Origin: Pseudozyma flocculosa PF-1
Lineage: Eukaryota > Basidiomycota > Ustilaginomycetes > Ustilaginales > Ustilaginaceae
Direction: 5' to 3'
Assembly: GCF_000417875.1 (NCBI RefSeq)
Contig: NW_006920874.1
Coordinates: 83,137 to 147,136, forward strand
Length of the DNA: 64,000 nt
Made by a program: the position numbers and the translations under genes. Positions 32,063 through 44,300 of the stretch are shown one piece after another. How positions within the stretch are numbered: the first letter of the stretch is position 1; every line of letters begins with the position of its first letter. The notes below the pieces were generated by a model, which was not told where the DNA came from, made no database searches, and worked only from the letters and a program-made list of their open reading frames with translations.

Positions 32063-33668
32063 TCAGCTGAAGCTGACGGCCTCCTTTGCGCCGTCGTCGA
32101 CGACCAGCCTGAAGACGTCCGGGCGCGAATAGTGGCCCGTCGGGTCAAAGTCCATCTTGGCCTCGGTCAGCTGCGACCGGCGCACGACGGCCGTCAGGAT
32201 GCCGCGCTCGTCCCACAGCGGGCCGGCCAGCGTCTCGCCCAGCGGTCCGGCGATGACGGATCCGCCGCGCGTGACGATCTCGTCGGGCTTGGCGCCTGCA
32301 TCGACGGTCGTACAAAGGGGGAAGAGGACGAGTAGACAGGCAGGCGTACGTGAGCGCGGACATGACAAGAATAGGAGCGCAGGCGTGTCTGGCTGCTCCC
32401 GGAGACCTTGCGAGGCGGGAACACGCACCTTCGTAGGCCGGGTAGTCGTCGGGAAAGTCGGAACGCGTGTTGAACTGGTTGCAGCTCACGACAAAGCAGC
32501 GCCCCTCGGCGGCGATGTGCTTCATGCTGCTCGTCCACGTCTCGCGCGAATCTGCCGTGGGTGCGCAGTAGATTTCGACGCCCTTGGCGTACAATGCCAT
32601 GCGGTGCAACGGCATGTAGTTCTGCCGCCGCCGTTTATCGGTCGAAGGGTCGGTTGTCGGGACGAGGATCAGCGGACTGTGGATCGCGAGGCGTGGCGAG
32701 CGACCGGATAGACTCACCTCCCAGCAGATGACGCAGCCCAGCCTGCCGGCGGGCGTATCGACGACGCGGACTCCAGCGCCGTCGCCAAAGCCCCACACCA
32801 GCCGCTCGGTCGCGGTCGGCGTCAGTTTGCGGTGCGCCGAGAGGAGGTCGCCCCGGGGCGAAATCGTCAGTGCCGTACCTGTGACGGCGGCGGTGGCGGC
32901 GAGAGGAGTCGCATCGTCAGATGCCAAGCTCGACCGACCGACCGACCCGGGCACAAACGACGCTGGCCAGGCCATTCTATCGAAGCAGCAACGGGCTGCC
33001 GTGTCCGCCGGTCTGTAGACTCACAGTAAAGCGTCCCGGAGCCGCCTGGGTTCTTGCTGCCGTACGTCTCGCGCTTGGGTCCCGTCTCTGGGCCGTCACA
33101 GCGCTCAATGACGCCGACGACGAGCGTGATGTTGTTGTCGCGCGCCGCGGCGCGGATGGCCGACATCTGTGCGCCCTCGACGTCCGAGACGGGGATCGAT
33201 GAGGCGTGGTACCGCGCAAACCAAGACCGGCCCTCGGGCGTGCGCGAACCGATCTTGGCTCCAAACTGGCCAGCCAGATCGGAGGTGTGCCAGGACGACA
33301 GGGGGGAAGCAGGCAGAGGTGTCAGGACCGGCAGAAGGGAACCACCTCTGAACCGGAGGCGAAGGCGGGGTCAGGGGTGGGCACGGCACGAGACTTACGT
33401 CCAGCCCGCGCGGGTAGGCGCACAGGAAGGCTTCGGGGAAGACAACGACGACCTTTGCGTCCGGGTTGGGGCGGGAGAGGCTGTCGCGCGCCTTTTGCGC
33501 AGCCTGCCTGGTCAGCACTCCGAGCTTGGCCAGGCTGCCGGCCTGATCAAAGGCGACGGGACTGTCCTGCACCAGCGCCAGCACAATGTCCTCGTCGAGC
33601 GCAGCGGTGGCCGGGCTGGCCGCCGTGGCCGCGGCCGAACCGCTGCTGGGTTGGTTTGAAGTCGACAT
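32063..33668 (-). CDS. Nitrilase (carbon-nitrogen hydrolase family)
   Basis: Five exons (33668-33399, 33265-33025, 32878-32718, 32621-32429, 32295-32063) give 365 residues. Nitrilases hydrolyse nitriles to carboxylic acids and ammonia. The catalytic triad is visible: glutamate in [15 protein letters not shown], lysine in [16 protein letters not shown], and cysteine in GCVICWENYMPL. A further hallmark is [11 protein letters not shown] and the ending [17 protein letters not shown], typical of fungal nitrilases. The N-terminal 25 residues are serine/alanine-rich and likely disordered. The gene is transcribed toward the Fap7 gene, with about 245 bp between the stops. Substrate (aliphatic, aromatic or cyanide) cannot be told from motifs. 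Every splice junction keeps frame. Confidence 0.92.
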
Positions 33669-34598
33669 AGCGGGCAAAAGTGCCGTACACTGTGGTATGA
33701 AGGTCGAGATGCGGGCTGGAGAGTGAAGGCGTGGCCAATGCCGATGGAGGGAGGGAAGGAGGAGGCGGGATGGTAGGGTGCGGCCCTCGCCGAAACCTCG
33801 CCCCCTCCGGCCATTCGGCCCACGCCGATGGCCGAGCGCACCGACGCCCGCTTTCTTTCCCGAACCCAAGACGCCGTGCTTTTGCCCGGTCCCTGCGCAC
33901 GTCCGTAGCTTCTCCTCCGCTCTCTCCAACAACACCACCTCCTCCACCACCCTCGCATTCCGTCCGCTCGCCACCGTACCCCGCTCTTCATCCGCTCACT
34001 CCGCACAAGGCCACTAGAGATGGCAGCAGCAGTGGTTGCCCGCGGTGTCGGGCAGCTGATCGACACCGCCATCGGCTCGTTCCGACGTGCGCCGTGGCCC
34101 GAGTCAGAGCTGGCCCGACGATGAACTGCTTGACGGCCGAGCCGGGACAGGATGCTTCATACCTCCACGAAACCAGGCGGACGGCGACTCCCTCTATTTC
34201 GGACTCGAGCCGGTCTCAAACTTGACTCGGCCCACCCGTCTCTTTGGAAGAGTCAGGCGCGCCTGCCGCGCTGCGATCTTCGTTGCACCCGGCCTCGAGG
34301 CACCTCCCTCCGTCTCTGTTGCTTGTCATCGGGCTTGATCCCAAAAAGGATCATGAGGCTCCTCTGCCGCGCACAGTAGGGCCGCTCGGCGCTCGGGGAG
34401 ATAAATGGAGCGTCGAGGCTCGTCCTCTTCCCTGCTTGACTCGATTTCAGTCGCTCTCCGCACGGCGCTCGCAGCGATGCTAGACCCGGCCTGCCTCCTC
34501 AAGATCGCACTCGTGAGCCATTACGCCTTACTCTCCTTCGTTTCACAGAGCATGTTGGCGGAGCAAGGGCTGACGATCCTCACAAAGTCTCGTTCGAC
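33669..34598. other. Divergent promoter region, possible upstream exons
   Basis: Lies between the nitrilase and the helical protein gene. A short frame with a good ATG context starts at 34020 (MAAAVVARGVGQLIDTAIGS) and ends at a TGA at 34123-34125. Another starts at 34405 (MERRGSSSSLLDSISVALRT). Either could be a 5' exon of the next gene, but joining them needs weak donors or a 38-nt intron. Confidence 0.4.
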
Positions 34599-36062
34599 AT
34601 GGCGTTGCAGTCGGCCGTCACCGCGGATCGAGGCGGGGGTGAGAGCGCTCAGTCGTGCCGCGTCGAGGGCCAGGGACCAGGCTGGGACATGGTCTGACCG
34701 TACTTCCGCCTGTCCTGCCGCTCCCGCTTCCTCTCCCGCTCTGGAAAAGGAACTCGGCCACGTTCGCAGCACGATGCCGTCTACGGGGCCAAACGCCTGC
34801 TCCGTTGCGTGGCGGCTGGCGGCAAGGCAGAGGACGGCGCCCCCGATGGCGCGCTCGAGACCTTCCTCAAGATGGTATCGCAGGCGATCAGCGATCCATA
34901 CCGGGCCAGACAGGCCGAAGGTGAGCAGCGGCGAGACTTCCTGATTGGGTGCGGGACAATGACCGACGCCCGACTCATCTCTCGAACCGCCGCTCGCATT
35001 GCAGCGCCCAGCGACCATCGGCATCCCGGGCTCGATGCGTGTCAGGCTACCTTTATCGAGCAGACTCGCTGCTGGCTCATGCGGCCCTCGGCCCTTCCGC
35101 AGCTGCTCGAGCTCGACGCGGTCGCATCGGACATCCTCGCCCAAGCCTTCGACACCGCTGTCTTCGCGGCGGAGGAAGGTCCTTCTGTGCCCGCTGCGAC
35201 GCCGCACGAGGTCACTATCCTCAGCGGGACGAGGATGCTGATCGAGGGCTATATTGGCATGCCGCGCGACGCCGCCACAGCCAAGGACGACGAAGGGTGG
35301 TGCTTGCAGACGGGCGCCGCCGTCCTCGACCAAGTCGCCTGCGTCCTTGCAAGCCTGCTCGAGCTGGCCAGCCCCAGCCAGATTGCATCAGGCAGTGACC
35401 CGCGCGAGCATGGCTTGGAAATGGTGCTCGGCCTGCTCGGCGCTGCGGCCATCGTACTGGACTCGAGCTGCGAGATGCTGTCACACCGCTCGGCCGCTGA
35501 GCTGCTCGATCAGTTCAGCTACGGCTGCTTGCCGCTCGCGCTCGACCTCGCGGTTGCGAGCAACCTCGCGCGTGGCTCGGAGGTGCTCGACGTGCTCCGC
35601 TGCACGATCGAGCGCATAATGCTGCGCGAGCTCGAGCTCGGCATGGCGCTGGCAAGCACGGTGATCGAAGCGATCGCGTCGCAGTTGTTCGCAGCGGATA
35701 ACACCTCAAGCGACTGCCTCGAGGCTCCCGTAGAGGCCGATGACGCTCGGCGGAACGACCTCAGCGCAGACCGCGATGCGCGCCGCGAGGGCATCGATGG
35801 TGAAGCAAGGCGCCGGCTGCAGGGCCTGGTGGTGTCCGTCGTCGACGTCTTGGTCTGGGAGCTGCGCGAGATCGCCCTATGCGGCGAGGCGGCCCCTGCC
35901 AATGCCGCCTTGCTCCAAGAGACGCTCGAACAGGTCCTGTCGTCGTGGTCCTCTCCATGCGACGGCATCGGGCCATGCCGAGGCGTAGAGTGGCCGAGCC
36001 GCTCCTTGGGCGATGCCTTTCTCGACCTGGACGATGCGCTCGCGGCGCTGCGTGGGGCTTGA
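34599..36062 (+). CDS. Alpha-helical protein of unknown function
   Basis: Two-exon model 34599-34638 and 34750-36062 (450 residues). It starts at an ATG in good context (MALQSAVTADRGG), with an intron GTGAGAG...GGAAAAG that keeps frame. The large second exon is one clean open frame with strong coding character, rich in leucine, alanine and glutamate. Segments such as VLDQVACVLASLLELASPSQ and LQGLVVSVVDVLVWELREIA suggest stacked helices, possibly HEAT-like. No motif or family was recognised. The 5' end is uncertain because the same frame is open upstream to a TGA at 34437-34439, and alternative upstream exons are possible. The gene converges with the NAA38-like gene, about 90 bp away. Confidence 0.6.
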
Positions 36063-36154
36063 GAGCGATGCCGAGCGATGACCAGGAATATGCTGCGTTG
36101 TCGAGCCCGCAATGCTACGGCGTGAATGCGTCCGGTGATGTGCCCACAGCGGGG

Positions 36155-36568
36155 TCAGCCGTACATGTCCGGATCGTCTGGCCACCCCGCCTGCGCCATG
36201 CTCGAGGTCGGGAACGGACCAGACCCGAGAAGACGGCTGCCCGCACCCATCGTCTCATGCTCGACCTCGAAGCGGACGACATGGGCACCGGGCACCATGA
36301 CCATGCCGACGTTGCGCTCGGTGTAGGTCGGAGCGGGATGCGGGGCTCCATTGGCGGCCGCCGGGTGATCGCCCCGTGGCAAAGGTGCCCTGTGCACCTC
36401 GTAGGTGTTGTTGAGGATGATGTTTACGCCGTTGTCGATGCACAGGAGCGTTCCGCGGAACGCGCGACCGTCGGGGATGTGGACGATGACGGTGCGGTCG
36501 ATGAAGCGCTGGGTGATGAGCAGCGCAGCGTCGTCGGCCGACGAGGCGGACGTCGTCGTTGGGTCCAT
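36155..36568 (-). CDS. NAA38: LSM-domain protein, NAA38-like (NatC auxiliary subunit)
   Basis: Single-exon, 137 residues. The Sm fold is clear. Sm1 spans RTVIVHIPDGRAFRGTLLCI and DNGVNIILNNTYEVH, and Sm2 is ERNVGMVMVPGAHVVRFEVE. The DGRAFRG and D-x-x-x-N-I-I-L-x-x pattern match LSMD1/NAA38, the small subunit of the NatC N-terminal acetyltransferase. They fit less well to spliceosomal LSm1-8, whose Sm2 motif usually reads RGxxI/V. An insertion of about 20 residues (RGDHPAAANGAPHPAPTY) separates the two Sm motifs, and an acidic C-terminal tail follows. The start ATG at 36568 fits the length of the family. Role: co-translational acetylation of nascent proteins, by homology. Confidence 0.78.
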   Translation of the reverse strand: MDPTTTSASSADDAALLITQRFIDRTVIVHIPDGRAFRGTLLCIDNGVNIILNNTYEVHRAPLPRGDHPAAANGAPHPAPTYTERNVGMVMVPGAHVVRFEVEHETMGAGSRLLGSGPFPTSSMAQAGWPDDPDMYG

Positions 36569-37241
36569 CGCCGGGCTCGAGGGGAGGGGGGCAGTCGCCG
36601 ATATCGGGTCGAGACCCGGTTTGCTCCGGATGGGGTGGACGCGGTAGTGTGGCCGGAGTGGAGATGGTGGGTGGGTGTTGTGAAAGGTCGTGGGTCCCTC
36701 GCCCTTAGCTAAGGGGGCCGAGAGAAGAAGTCTTAGAGTGCGTGAAGCTCGAGGAAGATGGCGGCGGCGGAGGCCGGGCCAGGCCGCTCGAAAAGGCTCG
36801 CCAGGGTCCAGCGGTACGGCTGCTGGCTGCCTGCCGGCTGCTGGCTTACGTGGGCGAATTCGGTGCCGACGGGTGCCTTGCGCCCAGGGCCCGAGCGCGG
36901 CGCCCGCCGCTTGTGCTGGCTCGGCAAAAGAGGCAAGGTCAGGCCCACCTCCGGCAAAGCAACGCGAGCCTTTGCCGGTGGCCGCCCACAGCGAGAAGCC
37001 GGGCCCTCGGTGGCTGTCGGGCCACTCGCTCGACCGCCGTCAGCTGCTTCGTGCGGCCGCCAGCTAGGCCAGACTGGGCACGCCCGCCACCCGCACCTTG
37101 ACCACACCTCTGGCCACCACCACCACCACCACCACCACCACCTCTACGACCTCTTCTGCGTCTGCATCATCTCACAAGCTCTAGACCTCTGCAACCAACC
37201 CCAGCCCTGTCCACCCGCACCGCAGCAGCATCATCGCCGCC
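36569..37241. other. Divergent intergenic region
   Basis: Promoter space between the NAA38-like gene and the nitronate monooxygenase gene. A run of nine CCA/CAC triplets lies at 37115-37142, about 100 bp before the downstream ATG. No gene was seen. Confidence 0.5.
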
Positions 37242-38538
37242 ATGACCTCGCCTCAGAAGATCAAGACCCCGCTCACTGAGCAGTTTGGCATCACCCACCC
37301 CATCATCCTCGCCGGCATGAACGTCGGTAGGTGTCGAGCCTTGATGTTATTCAGCATCCTCCTATTGCAGCTGGATCGGTCCCTAGGCGCTCGGTGGATC
37401 TCGTGCTGACACGCTGCGCTTCCTACCCCTTCGCTGTCGCTTTGCAGCCGCTGGACCCTCGCTCGCTGCTGCCGTCACCAACGGAGGCGGCCTTGGCGTC
37501 ATTGGAGGTGTCGGATACACGCCCAAGTTCCTCAAGCAGCAGATTGAGGAGCTCAAGGCCGAGCTCAAGGACAAGAACGCTCCCTTTGGCGTCGACCTTC
37601 TCCTGCCCAAGGTCGGCGACGGCGCTCGCAAGACCAGTGAGTGGCGCCGCCCTGCGGTCGATGCTGGCTCATGCAACAGGCTGCTGACACTCGAGCCCTG
37701 CGTGCGTCTTTGCCACCCTTCCCTCTTTCCACCCGCAGACACCGACTACACCCAGGGCCAGCTGCCCCAGCTGATCGACATCATCATTGAGAGCGGCGCC
37801 AAGCTCTTTGTCTCGGCCGTCGGCGTGCCCCCCGTTGATGTCGTCAAGAAGCTGCACAACGCCGGCATCGTCGTCGCTGGCATCATTGGCCACCCCAAGC
37901 ACGTGGGCAAGGTGCTCGACGCCGGCGTCGACATGATCATCTACCAGGGCGGCGAGGGCGGCGGCCACACGGGCGACGTCCCGCTTTCGGTTCTGGCCCC
38001 GACCGTCGTCGACCTGACGCGCGGCCGCAAGTCGCCGCTGACGGGCAAGCCCATCATCACGGTGGCTGCCGGCGGCATTTTCAACGGACGCGGCCTCGCT
38101 TCTGCGCTGTGCTACGGCAGCGACGGCGTGTGGGTGGGCACGCGCTTCGTTGCGTCGGTCGAGTCGGGCGCGCCCAAGGCGCACAAGGAGGCGGTGCTCA
38201 AGTCGACGCACGAGACCGACGTGCGGACCATCATCTTTACCGGTCGCCCGCTGCGCGTGTTTAAGACGCCGTACATCATGGAGTGGGAGTCGAAGCCCGA
38301 CGAGATCAAGAAGCTGACGGACCAGGGCATCATCCCCGTCTACCACGACCTGGACAACGACGACGAGGAGGGCACCAAGGAGGCGGGCGCCAGCAAGCGC
38401 TTCCTGCTGGGCAAGTGCGCCTCGGTCATCAACGACATCAAGCCGGCGCGTGAGATTATCGACGACATGGTCAACGAGGCCTCGGCCGTGCTCCGCAACG
38501 GCAGCCAGCTCCTCGTCGGCCAGGGCGCCCGCCTCTGA
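37242..38538 (+). CDS. Nitronate monooxygenase (2-nitropropane dioxygenase family)
   Basis: Three exons (37242-37326, 37448-37636, 37739-38538) give 357 residues. This FMN enzyme oxidises alkyl nitronates such as propionate 3-nitronate to carbonyl compounds and nitrite or nitrate. It is a TIM barrel: THPIILAGMNVAAGPSLAAA at the first strand, NGGGLGVIGG, then SAVGVPPVDVVKKLHNAGIV. The flavin-phosphate and active-site region is DMIIYQGGEGGGHTGDVPLS, followed by PIITVAAGGIFNGRGLASAL and GSDGVWVGTRFVAS. Length and motif order match fungal class I-like enzymes. The acidic insertion DLDNDDEEGTKEAGA near residue 290 is not typical. Both introns have good donors (GTAGGT, GTGAGT) and keep frame. In fungi this enzyme often serves detoxification of plant nitro compounds. 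Confidence 0.92.
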
Positions 38539-41386
38539 GCGCGTCGTTGGCGTAGCGGATGGGCCCGCAGGCTAGCGAGCTCGACCCGACTCGGACTGCC
38601 ACATCTCTCGTCGTGCGGCGGCGGACCTTGACCCTTTTTGTCAGAGCGAGAGCGGAAGAGCAATGAACCCGGCGGCGGAAAATGATGTCCTCTCGCTTCG
38701 TCCGTGGTGTCGTCGCGTGGGCTGCGGCTGCTGGTGGACCTTGGGGTCCGTCGACGATTCTCGAGGCCCCGCTGCGTTGCTACGACATGGCAGGCAGGCT
38801 GTCCCCGGGCTGAAGCTTGATCGGTCGCGGGGAGAGAGCACGCCCAGACTGACCTGTCCGGGCGGACGACTTGACATGGCCGGGCGATGATGGCGGCAAA
38901 CAGGAGACGTAGCAGCAGAAACGGTGGGTTATGGTGGGAATCGAGACGAAGCCTGACGTATGAGCAAGCCAACATGCATTATTGTGGCTCCCGCCTTGAA
39001 GGTTTGCCTGGCCGTGCCTCTCCGACCTACGCCATCATAGCAGCTGCAGTAAATCACCCTACTCTACGACTCTGCTACATAGCAGTCAGCGGTTAGAAAG
39101 CATGCATCGAGAGGTGTTCGGTTGGACTGGGCAAGCGGGTCAGGCATGAGGGAAGCAGGCACATGAAGATGGAGGTCGTAGCCGCCAGAGGGCTTGCTTG
39201 ACCTGGGAGCTGACATGGAGGGGAACAGCAAGGCCCACCAGGTGCCAAAAGGTGTGTCGTTTGTCGACCTTCTACATACCACCACCACCGGCTCGCCCTG
39301 CCGACTATCGCTCGCCTGCCAACCCGCCTGCCGTCCTGCTCCCTGCTGCCCGCTGCCTACCTCCTGATGCCTGCCGTCTGCTGCCCGCTGCCTCATTCAT
39401 GTGGCCATCAGCCAATCCTGCTTCCCAGGTGGCCCGAGCCTTGATGGCTCACACCGCTTCGATCCCCCACAGCCGGCCCCCTCGTGCCCTTCTGGTGGGT
39501 TGCAGCTGTCCCTGCTGCCATGTCGCAGTCAGCCGTCCGACTTGCAGCTACGCTGACCTCTGCGTCTGTCTGCTGCCCTCTGCTGCCTCTGCGCGGACGT
39601 TGCCGCCATCGTCCGTGCCCTGCCTCCCACAAGGATGCAAAGCGCGCGACCATTGTTGTTAGCTACATAGCTCGCAATACAATTTTTCAAGCCTGATGCA
39701 GCGTAACTGGTGTGATCGGAGGGCAAGGGAAGTGCTAGGAGATGCTGAGGTTGCAAGAAGCGAGACGATGCGGCCCCCGGACAAGAGTCAGACGTGCTGG
39801 CAGGGAACAAGTCCTAGGACTTGTCGCAGGAGACGCTCGCGCCCCTCTCGCGGAAAGGGGGAAATCCGCTCAGGACCAGTCAAGATTCTGCCGCGATCCC
39901 TGCTCGCCCGTAGTTTCTCTGCTCTCCCGTTATTTCCCCTGCTCTCCCGTCATTTTCTGCTCTCCCGTAATTAGGTTTTTCACATGGGGGCCCTCTCCCG
40001 GTCTGACGCGCTTTGGGTCTGAAAGGCAGGCGTGAGCTTGGCTCAACGCGTCCAGCCAGGTTGCCGGCGGCTCAAGCGTGGCGAAGGGGAAGACATAAAT
40101 ACCAGCCGGGAGAGCCCGTCCTTCCATCCTGAACCACATTCAACCGCCGTTCTCCTTCGCCAACCAGAACCCGACCTTGGCCCAGATTGTAAGTTTCTTA
40201 CTAGATGTCGGTGGACCCGGCTCTGATGCCGTGGAACCGCTCAACGAGGTTGGAAGGTCTGGCAGATGCTTGAAAGTGTCGCTCGAGGCACCGGGAGCAG
40301 TTGAGCGAGCTCGCTCCTCTCTCGGAAGTGGCGAGTCGCCGACCGGGGCACGTACCCCTTGACAACCTCGGGGCGTCAAACCTCTGCCGAAAGCTTTCGG
40401 CTTAGAGATGCGGGCCGATGCACTAACGAAAAACCCACCTGCTTTTGCACATTTGGCTTCTTCCAACTTCTACAGGATCGCAAGGGGCAGTCCACGCGCC
40501 GGCTCACCGCGTATGGCGGCGCCATGGTGAATAGGGGGATTTCTGACGCGACAACCCGGCCGACCACTCGGGCGAAAGCCTGCCTCAGACTTGCGCCTGG
40601 CCAGGCCGGTCGAGCAACCCTGCCGGCAGCGTCCAAACTTCGGAAGGCGGCCGACGCCGGCGCCTCTCGACAGCGGCGGGCACCGGCTTCGAAGCCAGAG
40701 AGTGGGGACATTGTCGGCCACCCGCTGGACTTCTGGGACGAATCGTAGGCATCCGGTGCACCTATCCAACAAGGCAACCGACGTGGGCTCCTTGTGCTTG
40801 TGCTGTCCCGTCGGGTGTGGTGTACCAGCTGATTCGGCCCTCTGCCTCCTACAAGGGCCTGGAGGCCGCACGGAAAGCCGGGCAAGCAAGGCTGGCGCCG
40901 GCAAGCTCGCGGCGCGAAGGTAGGCACGCCGCCCGCATCGATCGACGAAATTAAATTCGTGAAAGGCAGGGCAAAATGGAGCTCGTGGGGTGGCCTCGGC
41001 TTAAGTTGTGGGCCGGGGCCCCTCGAGGTTTCCCTTCGGAAAATGAGGAAATTTATCCGGAGGCCGGAGGTGCGCCAATTGGACCCGATTGATTGCGGCA
41101 CAACCACCACCACCACCACCACCACCACCACCATCACCACCAGTACCATCGTCACCACCCTCCGGCTTCCCCCCTTCCTCTTCGAGGCTAGAGGCCAGCA
41201 TCTCGCATGCCCCCTTTGGCCGATCCATCTATCCTGCCCTCCACCTTCTTGGTGCGGCCACCGTTGCGTATCTTGCCCTGATTCCGCCCGCTGTTGAGCT
41301 GATACGCAGCCTCGGCATGGTACCCCTCTAGCCACCATCGCTCGCCCGTGGGCGCCGACTCTGCTCGCCACCACCTCGTCACCGCC
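38539..41386. other. Gene-poor interval of 2.8 kb
   Basis: Holds three TCTCCCGT motifs at 39.92-39.97 kb, a TATA-like ACATAAATACC near 40095, and a long CAC/CCA microsatellite at 41101-41142 in the leader of the next gene. A plus-strand frame near 40.13-40.36 kb (LLDVGGPGSDAVEPLNEVGR) looks protein-like but lacks a start and domain. It may be a relic, and the minus strand is also open there. Confidence 0.45.
39923..39972 (+). repeat. Three direct TCTCCCGT(T/C/A)ATT motifs
   Basis: TCTCCCGTTATT at 39923, TCTCCCGTCATT at 39943 and TCTCCCGTAATT at 39961. They match the right arm of the inverted repeats at 3.1 kb and 10.2 kb. Confidence 0.75.
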
Positions 41387-44300
41387 ATGCGCGCATCGCC
41401 TCGCTCCTCTGTGGCCGCGTCACGCAGCGGCAACCCAAGCCTACCGTCCGGCATCGATACCCTCGCTCGCGTCGCAGCAGCACAGTGGCAGCACGGCCAA
41501 CCTCGACCTCGACTTCAACCTCGCCTTCCTCCGTCCACCTCGACCACAGACACGCCCAGGTGCAGAAATGCCCGCCCCTGCACAGACACCAACACTCAAT
41601 CGCACTCGGACTCTGAGGGCGAGCACGAGCAGGAGGACGGGCCGGCGCGCTCCACGCCCTCGCGCCATGACCGGCGCGCATCCAAAGCCTGTCAGGCCTG
41701 CCGAGCGCGAAAGACACGCTGCGACGCTCGCAGGCCCACCTGCTCCTACTGCGCAAGGCTCTCACGCACCTGCGTCTACGTCGAGGGCGACCTGCGCAAG
41801 CAGCGCCCTTCGAAGCGACGTCGCAAGGATCCACCACCGCCGCCGTCCCCTCAGACCGCTGACGAGACCAGCATCAACGGGCCCAGACGGGCCTCATCGG
41901 CAGCAGCGGGCCAGTCCGATGCTACGACGGCAGAAGACGTTGCATCTATGCCGCCGCTGCAAGGTCGAGCCTCGCCACCGTTGAGCGGACGTGCTGCAAT
42001 GCCGCCGACGCCGCCACTGCCGCCACTGCCGACACCGTCGGCATCTTCTAGCCATCTACAGCAACAGCATGCCCCCGCGCAACAGCATCAACAGCAACGT
42101 CGACGACGGGACCAGATTCAGCACCAGGAGAACCAGAGCTTGCCCGGGCAGCCAGGCCAGCACCGGGCACCACCACCCCCGCCGCAGCCGCCAGACCCCA
42201 GCCAGGTCGACGCCACGACCCAGCTCTTTGCCCAGCCCGCCCCGCCTCTATCTTCCCACATTCTGCCCGACGAGCTCATCGAGGCGCTCTCGGGCAAAGT
42301 CGCTTGGTTCGACGAGCTCGAGCGCAACTCTAACACCTCGTCAGCAAACGAGCTCGGCGCTGCCGGCAGCAGCAACGCTCACGCCTCGCTGCAGCCGTCC
42401 TGGTCGAATGCGGCCGATGTCGCCGCCCTCGACCCCATGCTCGCAGATCTCCTACAGCCGTCCACCACGCCTCGCCGAGTCACGGGCAAGGAGAGGGTCA
42501 TTCAGGTGCGTGCCGCCGTCTGCCTCCGCTGTTGCTGTCTCCGTCGCCATCGCCTGCTGCCGCGCCTCCGCCTCCTGACGGTGCCGCCGCTCTGCCCGCT
42601 CCACAGCTGCACTACTTCCGCTCGTTTGGTGGGGCCACGGCCGTCACTCAGGGCCTTAAGAAGATCAGCGTGCGCATCCGCGTGCCCGCCGAGCTCGAGT
42701 CGATGCTCCTCGAGGCCCAGAACCGAAGCACCCTCTTTGACCCCGCATCGAGCAGCCTAGACCCGCAATCGCTCGACCTGCATGCGCTCCTCGGCACTTC
42801 GAGGATGGTGCCAAGTCATCCGGCCACCGCCAGCGAGGCCTCGCCATCGCAGGGGTCCGGACTCTTTGCTAGCATGGCTTCAGGCCAAGGCGCAGCATGG
42901 ACGCCGCCCGCGGCTACCGCGTTGCACGAGGACCTTCCAGACCCTCCGTTGCGGGACCTGCTACTCAAACGCTTCTTCCTGCATCTCGGCGACCATTTCC
43001 CGTTCATCAGCCAGGCCACGCTCGAACGGCAGTTGGCCGAGGGGAAGCGCGTCAACCCGGCGCTCGTCCACGCAATGTGCGCCCTGTCGGCCCGCTTCGC
43101 CCAGCCACACGAGCTAGATACAGCCTCGCCCGGAGCGGCGTCGACGCCAGCGGCGTCCGCACATCTTTCTCGACCCTCGTCCCTCGACGCCACCACTGGA
43201 TCCTGCTCGAAGCCTCACTCGCGCGGTCTTCCCTTTGCCGAACGTGCCAAGTCGTATGTCATGTCGTCGATCACCTGCCCCTCGGTGACGACGGTGGCCA
43301 CGCTCGTCCTGCTCGCCTGGCACGAGTTTGCCGTCAACGCCGAGGGCGGACTGTGGATGTTTGCCGGCATGGCCCTTCGCATGGCCATCGACCTCGGCCT
43401 CCATCGCCGCGTCAAGAAGCACTGGCTCGCGCCCAGCTCGCCGGCCGGCGCGGATGCGGGCGATCTGATCCAGCGGCAGCCGCTCTTCTGGTGCGTCTTT
43501 GCCCTCGACCGCCTCCTGTCGATCGGCACCGGCAGGCCCACTAGCCTTAAGGACTCGGAGATCAACCTCGAGTTTCCGCCGCTCACCGTGTCGCTTCCCG
43601 CCCCGACCGCCCCGACAGGGAGGCGCGCGGATCTGGACGGCGGCAGCGGCAGCGGCAGTGGGAACACGTCACGGCATCGCCCATCCGTCTTTGGCCACCT
43701 CACCCGGCTGATGCAAAAGGCCGGCACACTCGCCGAGATCGCCAACAACCTCGGCGACGAAGACGACCAGCGGCCGCTCGAGGAGCTCGACCGGCTCGAG
43801 GCGGCCATGATTGGCGACTACGATGCGCTGCCGCCGGAGCTGGTGCTGGGCGTCGAGCAGCTGCGCCAGTCGTCGGAGCCGCGCTGCCTCCTCTCGCTGC
43901 ACCTGTGGTTTCACAACCTGCTCATCCTGCTCAACCGCCTGCCCCTCAGCCGGCTGCGCGCCAGTCCGGTGAGCGCCGACGAGAGCCGCGAGATCCTGCG
44001 CCATGCGTCGGCGCAGATCCGCAATGCCGTCCTCTATGCCGATGCCGTCGATCCGACGATCCACCTCGCATGCCCCTTTACCAATCAGGCCTTCTGCCTT
44101 GCTGGCGGTGTCGAGGTCGGCATGGCAGCCACGTTGCAGCAGCACAGACAGGCTGGCGGCGGCGGCAACGGGGCCGCCAGCGCATCCGCCCGCGCATCCG
44201 CCGCTGCCAGCCGCACCGCCCCGTCGTGGCGGAACGGCACGTCGACGCCCGCCATCGGCCCAGGAGCGCGGTCGCTGTTTGTGCAGGCCCATCTGGACGC

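Noticed and set aside
34020..34512. Five-prime exons for the helical protein gene starting at 34020
   Set aside because: Joining them needs a weak GTGCGC donor and a 38-nt intron, shorter than is usual. The simpler two-exon model from 34599 was preferred.
40140..40930. Pair of plus-strand frames between the nitronate monooxygenase and Zn2Cys6 genes
   Set aside because: Some protein-like wording, but no ATG-initiated or spliced model could be built, and the opposite strand is also open.
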